The position numbers and the translations under genes are program-made. The notes beneath the pieces were generated by a model that searched no databases, was not told the origin of the DNA, and saw nothing but the letters and a program-made list of their open reading frames with translations. A stretch of 64,000 bases of DNA from contig NC_054743.1 in assembly GCF_018143015.1 (NCBI RefSeq), forward strand, positions 29,723,934 through 29,787,933, read 5' to 3'. The stretch comes from Lytechinus variegatus. Lineage: Eukaryota; Echinodermata; Echinoidea; Temnopleuroida; Toxopneustidae. Positions 56,131-64,000 of this stretch are shown piece by piece (position 1 is the first letter of the stretch; every line of letters begins with the position of its first letter).

Positions 56131-56856
56131 GAGGTGGTAATATTTAGAGTGATAAATGGGGCTGCAGTTGTACTGCATTCAATTGAGAAGTCTTCCATTT
56201 GACATGGAAAGTGGATTAAAAAAAAAAAAAAAATCTCTCAAACTTGAGATGCAAGGTTCTGTTACCCCAGCCACAACATTTCATTTCAGTGTTACAGCTA
56301 CAGTGGACAGCAGTGGTCGGGCCCAACCAGCACAGAAGATTTCTGACCACAACTCATGAAAAACACCGCTTCCATCCAGCACTAATTTCAAATGAAGTGT
56401 TTCAAAACCAACTCCTTGCAAAATGGAATTGCACTTTTGTTCATTTCCATCTTTACTCTTGTTTTATTTGTATAATTTACATTTGTGTTATATATCCTTG
56501 TTTCATAAATATTAGCTCATTTTCAAAGATATGCTGTCAGATTGTTATTACGTTGATGTTCCTTAACTTTTGGCGTTAAGAACGGTAACTCAGACTGAAA
56601 AAAAAAAACACATTGTAATGCCGAGAAATAGTGACCACCACTAAAATGGGTCTGGCTAGAACACTGTTTGCCACTTTAAAATTAATAATGAAATGAAAGA
56701 TACAACAGTTTTCTGAATATTGCCAAGATTCTGATTTTGGTGCATTTGTGAATGTAGAAATAAATTTTATCAAACATTTTATAAAGGGAGAAGTATTTAC
56801 TATGGTGCACACACAGAGATATTGCAAACTAGATTGGATGATATTTGTAATTTGTA

Positions 56857-56862
56857 AATAAA
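56857..56862 (+). promoter_or_regulatory. Candidate distal poly(A) signal, CEP57
   Basis: AATAAA preceded by TTTGTAATTTGT and followed by a T-rich stretch. If used, the CEP57 3' UTR would be about 4 kb and would contain three mobile elements. Confidence 0.3.
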
Positions 56863-57180
56863 GTATATTTATTTTTCCTTGATCCTACCATTTGTCAATC
56901 AACATACAATGAACAAGATAAATAAAATCTGTTTTCAGTACTCATTATACCAAACTACTGTGTGGTATTTGGTGTTTATTTGTAAAATGATATTTGTTTC
57001 AATGAGCCTTGATACCTGGAAAGAAGGAAGAATAAAAAGATAATACATACAAGAGGTAAACTTTGACTATCTGCTTTAAAACAAACGATAAGTCGCAAGA
57101 CAAGGTTATTTGTAATTAGCAGAAAAAGTAATTTGGTCTTCAAAAATTATTTTTCCATCTAGGCTTGACTGGTTTTTCTT

Positions 57181-57186
57181 TTTATT
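57181..57186 (-). promoter_or_regulatory. Candidate poly(A) signal, UTP14
   Basis: Minus-strand AATAAA about 480 nt past the UTP14 stop. Hexamer only; another lies at 56975-56980. Confidence 0.3.
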
Positions 57187-57665
57187 ATTAAAATAAAAAG
57201 AGAAGGCAATGAATCTATCTTTTCAATTGTCAAAATTCAAATTATCAAAGAATCAGTGGATGAAACAAAACTCATTTAAGATTGTAATGTTAAAATTATA
57301 ATTGAACATAATTCACATGATCAGACTTTTACCAAAGCTTTAAACTTGATGAAAAAATATTATTTTTGGCGCCTTTCACTTTTGACCCCGATTAATCAGA
57401 AAGAATTGAGTCTGATGCGAATAAAAATTAGATGCCAATTGCATGTGGTAACTACTAAGCATCACCGCATGATCAGATCATGCTCACATGATGCTTTTCC
57501 TGCACATTAATCATGAACTAGTGTGTTACATATATGCACGTTGGCACTTTCCTATTTCCGAAACTTCCCCCTGAAAGGAGATTTCCAATAAATTACAGGG
57601 TTTTGTCATCCTCATTCACAAGGCACAGAGTAATAGCATTTAACTACTAGACAGATCAAGTTCAT

Positions 57666-57959
57666 TCATCCCTTTCCCTTGCCCTTTCTCCTCTTCTTTT
57701 TACTCCCCTCATCAAACACAATATCAGGTCTCTGTCCTTTCCTCTTCCTCATCTCTTCCATGTTCTTCCTTTTCCTGTTCTTCTCTTTGAAGGCCTCCTC
57801 CGCCTTGATTGGTCGGATGATGGTACCCATCTTGGTGCTGACTTTTGGCGTGGTCAGGGCCTTGACGGCAGAGGGGGTGTTCCAGGTGCTACCCACGGGG
57901 GCTCGTATGCTCCTCTCAAACTGTTCGGGGTTGGTGAAGGGGAATGGAAGGCTATTCAC
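57666..57959 (-). CDS. UTP14: UTP14 last exon
   Basis: 294 nt ending TGA at 57666-57668. VNSLPFPFTNPEQFERSIRA, then PVGSTWNT and TTPKVSTKMGTIIRPIKAE, followed by a Lys/Arg-rich nucleolar-type tail ending KGKGKG. Confidence 0.95.
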   Translation of the reverse strand: MNSLPFPFTNPEQFERSIRAPVGSTWNTPSAVKALTTPKVSTKMGTIIRPIKAEEAFKEKNRKRKNMEEMRKRKGQRPDIVFDEGSKKKRRKGKGKG

Positions 57960-60900
57960 CTGTAGGAAAGATAGACAATTCATTTACACATTTGAATTTG
58001 CCAAGATGTATGGATGTGGAAACTGTATTACAATGAATTTGACATGCGTAGAATCTATTCAGGATGTAATATGGCTAAATAAAGACCAAATGAAAGGGAA
58101 CGAAATAGATTCTCAATAATGTGAAGGATCTTAATATTGTCTCGGAGGCAAAAATTTTACTGGTAGCTATACCATCAAACACAATTCTCATAATCACTTG
58201 TCACTGTCACCATCACCACCACCACCCCCACCCCCACTACCGTAGTCGTCGTCACATCCACCACCACAACCATCATCAGCACCGTAGTCGTCGTCATCAC
58301 CACCACCACTACCACTACGGAGATGATGATGATCATCATCACCACCATCATATCATAACCACCACATCATTGTTACCATCGCAATCAAAAAATTTCTTTC
58401 CCCCCTCTCACCTGATGTATAGCAATCTTCTTATCCCTATCCTCGTTAATGATCACATGAGCTAATTGGGCATCTTGTCTTGGGGCTTGAGGTTTGGCCT
58501 TTATAATAAACCTGAGAATTTGACGAAAAACATGCAAACATTCAATGGTGCTGCAGAGCAATTTGACTAGAATTAGAGTCATTCATGCTAAATCAAAACA
58601 AATACAGTTTAATAATTATCCCTAGACTGATTGAAGGAATTTGCCCTATGAACTTCAACTCTTTCCTACATTTTACCAAGGAAAATTTCTTTCTACCCTC
58701 CCAAACAAAATTGAGATTTCTTATCATTCTTGACATGACCAATAAACATTTTCATTCTAGCAAATTTCTGTTTACATTCAAGGTATCACGTTAATTATCA
58801 AAATTACAAGCAAATTGAGCTATTTTCACAGAACACAAATGCATGTATTACCGTGGAATGATTCCTATATTTACATGCTTCTCTTCATCCATTTTTTTTT
58901 TTGGGGGGGGGGGAGTATAATGAATTAACAGTTTGTTTTGACCTTGTCACATGGAGTTGCCCCTATATACACCTATATACATACAGTAATATCACTACAT
59001 TTCTAGTTCCTTTTTTTTGGGGGGGGGAAGCAGGGGTGGCACTCCAAGTCTGATGTAATCTTCAGATAATTTCATACTTAATTTAATCTCTTTCAGAGGT
59101 GCAAACCACCTGATACAATATTCAGATTGTTAGCTAGTCATTTCCATCACTCCCATTGCCATAATAAAGGATCATCATTTAACAAAGGTAACTTGTCAAA
59201 AGTCTGTGCTGCATCTTCTGGCTGGAATCTCACTATAAAGCTATGTCATTTCCGAATTGCTTGCCCATTTTCTCCATTATTTTGTCTATGATAAAATGTG
59301 AAGATTGGTAATCATAAGATTCCTGTGGGGAAAAACATGGCTCTGCTATTGACAAGGTGCTTAACCCTTAAAGAGCTAGGTTATTTGGACCCATCTCATA
59401 GCCGATGGGTGGGGGGGGGGCGAATTTATCATAGCCTTGGATCATGCAAATGCTGCAAAAATTTCTGATCATAAACAAGACAAAATTAATCTACTTTAAT
59501 CAGTAAAAGTAGAAATTATGATACATTTATGGATTTTGGCTGAATATACAGTTTGCATTGGATTTGTACATGAAATTACATTTTTGAGCAGTTTTGGGTC
59601 TGACATGCACTTACATACCAATGCATAATTTCGTAACTGCCTACCCAGGCATCGCAAATTTGGTCTCAAAAGTTGTGCGAGATTTAAAAGTAAAAAGTCA
59701 GTGAGCGGCGCAGTTCAAAAATTTTGTGAAGCAGATTTATCGCGAAAAACGCAGGGGGGAGGGGGGAGAGTGGGGGGCAGATTCCGTACCCCCAGTCTTT
59801 TTAGGGCTAATGGGTCAGATATTATTGCATTGTATTATTCACCTTTTCCTTTTCTTCTTTGATGTCTCTACTCCCGTTCCTCCCCAGTCTCCCCATCCTG
59901 GGAGTGTAAGGTCAATGTCCTTTGGTTTGTCCTTCTCAACTTTTGCTATCTTTTCTTCCTTGAACTCTTCCACTACATCGTCATCTTCAAATGCTTGCAT
60001 GATGTTCATGCGATGGTCCATTCCCTTACTCTCTCCATCATCATCATCCCCTTGTTCCACCAGCACCGGCATTGCCGACTTCAACATATCCTTCGGCTTC
60101 ACCACAAAGACTTTGCTTGGATCAACAATGCCTGTGGATTTCTTTGTGCCTTCCTCCTTCTCCACACTCTTGACACCTTGGACAACATCATCGGATGACT
60201 TCTGTGGCAACTGTCTTTTCTGCTCCTCCAGTCTATGGAGCCAGTCTTGATCGTCGAGGGAGGAGTGTGTCTGACGTCTATCAACGCCTTCCTCCAGTTG
60301 AGACTCCTCTGCATCATCATCACCTTCTTTATCATTCTCCTCCTCAACATCCACTTCAATGACCTTGACTTTTTTCCGCTTTCCCTTCTTGTCGGCTTTC
60401 CTTGAATTTGTCCGTTCTTGTTTTGCAACCCCTTTGCTCTTCTTCCCTTTCTTCACCACCTCAACTTCATCAGCTTGAGTCACCTTCTTGTCTCTCTCCT
60501 CTTCATCATCCTCCTCGTCACCATCATCGTCACTGCCACCCTCCCATTTTCTCCTCTCCTCCTGTATCATCTTCAACATCTTGTGGTCCTTTTCTATCTC
60601 ATCCTCCTCATCGTCATCTCCACTCTCCTCTTCATCCGATCCATCATCATCTCTCTTTGCCTGTACTTCTTCCAAGGCTACAAACTGTTCCACTTCCCTC
60701 TCCTCGTCTTCTTTGTCTCCTCCCTTGCCCAACACTTTGCCAGTGAACCAAGGGTTGTTGATATCGCTAAGCGAAGGTTGAACAGTGTCCCCCTCCTCCT
60801 CTTCTTCCGCTTCACTCCTCTCTTCAGTCTTGTCTTCATTCACCTCGGCGATCTTCTCAGTCAGTTCATGGCTCTTCTGGAGCTGCTCAGCAAGCTCTTG

Positions 60901-63892
60901 TCTCGCCTACACAAAGACAACAGAATGGTGTAACAAAGTTGAGTGAACAAGGTACTTGTTTTCCTGAATTATGTCTATAGTTGTGAATGTTGTGAATAGT
61001 TTCAAATGAAAAACTTGACCGCATTTCTATCACAGTAGCTGCTGTCTGAAGTAATTATATTTAGGCTTACTGAAACAATGCTATTAGAACTCAGTCTAAG
61101 CAGACAACTATATTGTATGAAAGTTCTAAAAAATCATTGCTCACTGTTAATACTTAAACTTGGTATAACTAAACAATGGGAACAATAAATGACTGAAAGT
61201 GGAATGAAAGTAGAACAGACAAGGCAGTGAGGTGATAGTCCACTTACTGATATGTTGTGCTTCCCATATCTCATCATAGTCTTTGCCCACTTTCCTGTGT
61301 TACGGTGCTTCAAACTCATTCTCTCCTGCGTGCGGAAAAACAAATGTACAAGAAGTTTACAAATACATGAATATTACACTAAGTATAATCTTTAAAAATA
61401 GAGGTAAAAAAAAATATCATTAAATAGCTTTGCAAACAGCGATATTTACAAACTTTGTTACAGAGAGAAGGAAACAGTCATGTCATAAAATACAAGCATG
61501 CAATGTATATTATGTAAAGTGAATCTGAGATTAAAGGGGCAGTCTACCCTAATATAAAGCTCATTTGAATAAAAAGATAAATGAATCAAACAATTATAAG
61601 GCTGAAAATTTGAAATTAAGGACCCTCATGATTGAACCTCAGTAGTTTTTAAGAATCGCAAATCCTCAGGTTCAGGGTGAAATCAAAGTTTATTTCCCAT
61701 TTTAACAGAGAAAAATTCAATATCTTAAATTTTTCAAAATAAAAAATAGACAGTGAATATGTGGTGTCACAGGCTCCCTTGTTTACATATAAACATGATG
61801 TTGTACTAACTCTTTGTGAAATTAAGCAAAACTTAAAATACCATAACCTCTTAATCTTCCATCCAATTTTGATGAATTTTCACTGTTATGCTTATTTGAA
61901 TCTTTATTTTTATTGAAATAAACTTTCTACTGTGGCAGTCCTGACCTTGAATATAAAAGATTGTCTCTATACATAAATGTAGAGCTCCCATTTCACCCTT
62001 CAGACATACCGTAGCCCTTGCTTTTTCTAGTTTCTCCATTGCTTCTTTGGCAGCCTCTGGGTCATCTTCCATCAGTTTTTCCATCTTCTTGGACTCCTGC
62101 CTTGCTTTGCTTTTCCTCTCTATACGGTGGTACCTGTATCACAGAACAAAAATCATTAATCATAAATCATTGAGTTGAAATCCTAAGGGTCATAAAGTAT
62201 GATTCAATACAAAAGAAAGGACAAACAGTGGCTCTTTCGAATAGCACAAGGAGAGCAATGTCATTTAACTCCTTGTGTGCTGAATAAATGTCAGGAGATT
62301 AAAAATTACTTTACTAATGTTTCCTTTGAAAAGTTGCTTAACTTAATGTACTATCAAACCATTGATAATGTTAATTATTCTAGAGATGATACTGAAGGTA
62401 TATATCCCTAACCCTAACCCATTGCAAGAAAGTTGCAAATCAACTTGGGTAAAAAAAAAAATCATAAGTCTGGCAATTACAGATAAATTCCAGTTCTGGT
62501 AATGATCTCAAAATGACTTTTTACAGAATCTAATATAATGACCACCCAAGTGTCTGTTTGTATGAATAAAAAATATGTGCCAAAGGATTCTGGAAGAAAT
62601 TGTGTAATTGCTGAGAAATAAGCAAAATAAGCGTGGATTCGGTCACTTCCATCGGGTCTTTATTCCAGCAATAATAATTCACTGTCCCACGTGTGCCTAT
62701 CTGTGTTGGCGATCTTCAGTGTGATCATATTTTAGCTTAGATTTTATGATTTCACAAAGTCCAGTTTATGTAACTGTACCAGATCAAAATCCATGATATA
62801 GTCATACTTAACCTTGGTTTTACAGACTTTCTCACGAAATTAGTGTTTTACTGCAACTACTATCATTTAGCTTTGATTGCATATTTGCACGTGATTGCTA
62901 GTCTACTTCTTACAACAAGCAGTAAAAATCTCTTGGCTCTCATTACCATTGATACTTCAATCGTAAAATTTGCTTCTGAAATTGTAATTGATCACAAATA
63001 ATTTCTAGCAACACCCCTTATCAAAGGCTTGGGCCATGATGAGTAAAATAATGACTTCAGCACAGGATAATGTGCGCAAAATACACATTTTATGTCTTTC
63101 AACTCAGCATAATTGACAGTATATGTTCTCGGATAAGCACCCTCCATGAAAGCCAACAATGATTGAATGTACTCGATAGAGGTACAAGGACCCGTTTTTG
63201 CTAAAATTTACTACAGAAAGTAAATTGACTCACTTTTTACTCTTGATCTTTTTATGTCTCCTGCACTTAGCTTCGTAGAATGACATAAGAGCTCTGTGTT
63301 TCTGTAGCTCCGCTCTCCGCTCACGTGCCTGATGGAAAAAAAAAGAATGAATGGAATAGATTGATGGAAAATCCTGCATTCTTTAGTAGTAGTATTTAGG
63401 GAGAGGAAGTTCATTTATTTATCAATTGCTTCTTCTACCTTTTGTAATGACGAGAAGGATGAAAAACTTATTATTTTAGAATCAAACTCATTAGGTGTCT
63501 CGATGATGGTACTTGGTCTGGTCTTTCAAAGAAACTGAAGATTAATCACCAATTTTGCAATTGCTGTCATCACCCCTGAATTTGTGTACACTGTATTTCT
63601 AGCAAATCATCTCCTATATTTACATCTTTTTTCTGTAGATTTATTATTTCACGGTATTTAAAAAAAAAAAATAATTGTCCTGTAAATCATGAAAACATTT
63701 GAAACATTTCATTATGTAAATAACTTTCTTCACACCGATTTCAATATGAAATCGATATGTGGACCATACCTCAGACAAACTCATTGCTTTGATGGCCTCT
63801 TCTTCAGCCTGAGAGAGTTGTTTGTTGGGTCTCTCAGCAAACTTACTCCCACGCAATATTTTGTAGACTTCCTGCTCCAATGGTGTACTTGG
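57666..63892 (-). CDS. UTP14: UTP14, small-subunit processome protein (7 exons, 5' end outside window)
   Basis: Nucleolar protein of the U3 snoRNP/90S pre-ribosome, needed for 18S rRNA maturation. In yeast it stimulates the helicase Dhr1 (DHX37 in animals), which releases U3. Exons (high to low): 63892-63770, 63328-63234, 62133-62010, 61325-61248, 60906-59843, 58511-58412, 57959-57666. Phases join to 625 codons plus stop; human UTP14A has 771 aa, so roughly the first 150 residues lie beyond 64,000. Family matches in order: STPLEQEVYKILRG, KAMSLSE, KKIKSKKYHRIERKSKA, ERMSLKHRNTGKWAK, a long acidic region with NPWFTGK, GWGDWGGTG, FIIKAKPQAPR, HVIINEDRDKKIAIHQ, LPFPFTNPEQFERSIRAPVG, STWNT, LTTPKVSTKMGTIIRPIKAE. 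The C-terminus is strongly basic. Vertebrate UTP14A/C derive from one ancestral gene. Confidence 0.95.
58198..58375. repeat. CAC/CCA/TCA microsatellite with GTAGTCGTCGTC units
   Basis: Trinucleotide-rich tract in a UTP14 intron. CGTAGTCGTCGTCA occurs twice. Ends 36 nt from the exon at 58,412. Confidence 0.88.
58412..58511 (-). CDS. UTP14: UTP14 exon, FIIKAKPQ motif
   Basis: 100 nt: FIIKAKPQAPRQDAQLAHVI then INEDRDKKIAIHQ, matching vertebrate FLIKAPEGPPRKDKNLPNVI. Confidence 0.94.
59362..59815. repeat. Foldback repeat with TTAACCCTTAAAGAGCTAGG end
   Basis: The left end is TTAACCCTTAAAGAGCTAGG. The right end reads CCCAGTCTTTTTAGGGCTAA, its approximate inverse. G runs lie inside both ends. Related to 16,975-17,720. 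Ends 28 nt from the large UTP14 exon. Confidence 0.5.
59843..60906 (-). CDS. UTP14: UTP14 large acidic exon
   Basis: 1,064 nt. Starts ARQELAEQLQKSHELTEKIA, then long Asp/Glu- and Lys-rich stretches with NPWFTGKVLGKGG and DDQDWLHRLEEQKRQ, and ends LPGWGDWGGTG, KKKRK at a GTGAAT donor. Long plus-strand open frames over it are shadows of its acidic codons. Confidence 0.95.
61248..61325 (-). CDS. UTP14: UTP14 exon, MSLKHRN motif
   Basis: 78 nt, phase 0: ERMSLKHRNTGKWAKTMMRY then GKHNIS, one of the best-conserved UTP14 segments. Confidence 0.94.
61531..61949. mobile_element. Diverged relative of family F
   Basis: Left end TTAAAGGGGCAGTCTACCCT with CATTTGAATAAAAAGATAAA; right end GTGGCAGTCCTGACCTTGA preceded by TTGATGAATTTTCACTGTTA then TGCTTATTTGAA. 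Same architecture as family F but different terminal bases. Confidence 0.6.
62010..62133 (-). CDS. UTP14: UTP14 exon, YHR motif
   Basis: 124 nt: KYHRIERKSKARQ across the junction, then DDPEAAKEAMEKLEKARAT. Confidence 0.93.
62482..62876. mobile_element. Second copy of the TTAAAG-ended MITE
   Basis: Colinear with 36,493-36,891 over nearly its whole length (GTGCCAAAGGATTCTGGAAG, AATTGTGTAATTGCTGAGAA, CTGTCCCACGTG). The central palindrome of the other copy is not preserved (GGTCACTTCCATCGGG instead). Confidence 0.68.
63234..63328 (-). CDS. UTP14: UTP14 exon, basic helix
   Basis: 95 nt: ARERRAELQKHRALMSFYEA, then RRHKKIKSKK, matching vertebrate YYEAKARREKKIKSKK. Ends in phase 2 at a GTGAGT donor. 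Confidence 0.93.
63770..63892 (-). CDS. UTP14: UTP14 exon, first visible
   Basis: 123 nt, phase 0. PSTPLEQEVYKILRGSKF, then SQAEEEAIKAMSLSE, as in the N-terminal third of the family. The protein continues upstream, outside the window. Confidence 0.93.
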
Positions 63893-64000
63893 CTGTAAGA
63901 AAACAGATGAAGGATGCATTTATTACCATTGTATCTTCATTAATGAATGATACTTGAGTGGATGCTTTCCGAACCATGCAAAATGGCATCATGGGACCTT

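Larger units (their letters stand above)
52813..57665. other. Convergent 3' flanks of CEP57 and UTP14
   Basis: Holds the CEP57 3' UTR (end unknown), a SINE (53,224-53,478), a palindromic MITE (54,707-54,924), a family F element (55,563-56,130) and candidate poly(A) signals. No coding exon recognised. Confidence 0.6.

Noticed and set aside
59726-60933. Plus-strand open frames of 97-174 codons (Ser/Leu/His-rich)
   Set aside because: Antisense shadows of the acidic UTP14 exon, whose GAT/GAG/GAA codons read as ATC/CTC/TTC on the other strand.
62402-62420. Interstitial telomere-like CCCTAA repeats
   Set aside because: Only about two and a half units; compatible with chance.
1-64000. LTR retroelements, retrovirus-like copies, Polintons or other capsid-bearing elements
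   Set aside because: No gag, protease, integrase, capsid or paired long terminal repeats were recognised; the only reverse transcriptase is of LINE type.
5893-64000. Functional gene cluster linking importin alpha, CEP57 and UTP14
   Set aside because: Genes are on different strands, act in unrelated processes and are separated by repeat-rich DNA; ordinary neighbourhood is the simplest reading.

Overview
The window is intron-rich animal nuclear DNA, AT-rich and crowded with short non-coding transposons. Three host genes could be assembled exon by exon from GT-AG junctions and family similarity. Protein similarity and repeat style (tRNA-derived SINEs ending in ATT repeats, many foldback elements, long TCA-type microsatellites, many TACATGTA words) suggest a marine invertebrate deuterostome, most likely an echinoderm of sea-urchin type. 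The species assignment is inference; the three gene identities are much firmer.

Layout. (1) 1-5.9 kb: 3' flank or long 3' UTR of the first gene, with one SINE and one foldback element. (2) 5,893-27,059, minus strand: importin alpha of the KPNA1/5/6 class, 13 coding exons joining in frame to 523 codons plus stop. A probable non-coding first exon lies near 28.3 kb. Its introns hold SINEs, several inverted-repeat element families, a small hAT-like element and very long TCA microsatellites. (3) 28.4-35.9 kb: intergenic DNA and the unresolved 5' part of CEP57, with nested foldback elements, a CACTG-ended element and a four-unit tandem array of about 480 bp. (4) 35,907-52,812, plus strand: CEP57, eight coding exons (504 codons plus stop) that match the family from just before the centrosome-localising coiled coil to the extreme C-terminus. 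The start-codon exon was not found. Its introns carry a 5'-truncated LINE with an unbroken 740-codon reverse-transcriptase frame, sitting inside a foldback element. They also carry nuclear-receptor-like DR1 repeats spread by a mobile element, and a hAT-like insertion with a target-site duplication. (5) 52.8-57.7 kb: convergent 3' flanks of CEP57 and UTP14. (6) 57,666 to beyond 64,000, minus strand: UTP14, a small-subunit processome factor, seven exons visible and the N-terminal exons outside the window.

The three genes do unrelated housekeeping work: nuclear import, centriole and pericentriolar organisation, and 18S rRNA maturation. They show no sign of being a functional cluster. No LTR retroelement, virus-like element, Polinton, CRISPR array or functional tRNA/rRNA gene was seen. 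The most unusual content is the repeat landscape: SINE and LINE 3' ends that appear to match, nested elements of recognisable order, and dispersed DR1 motifs.
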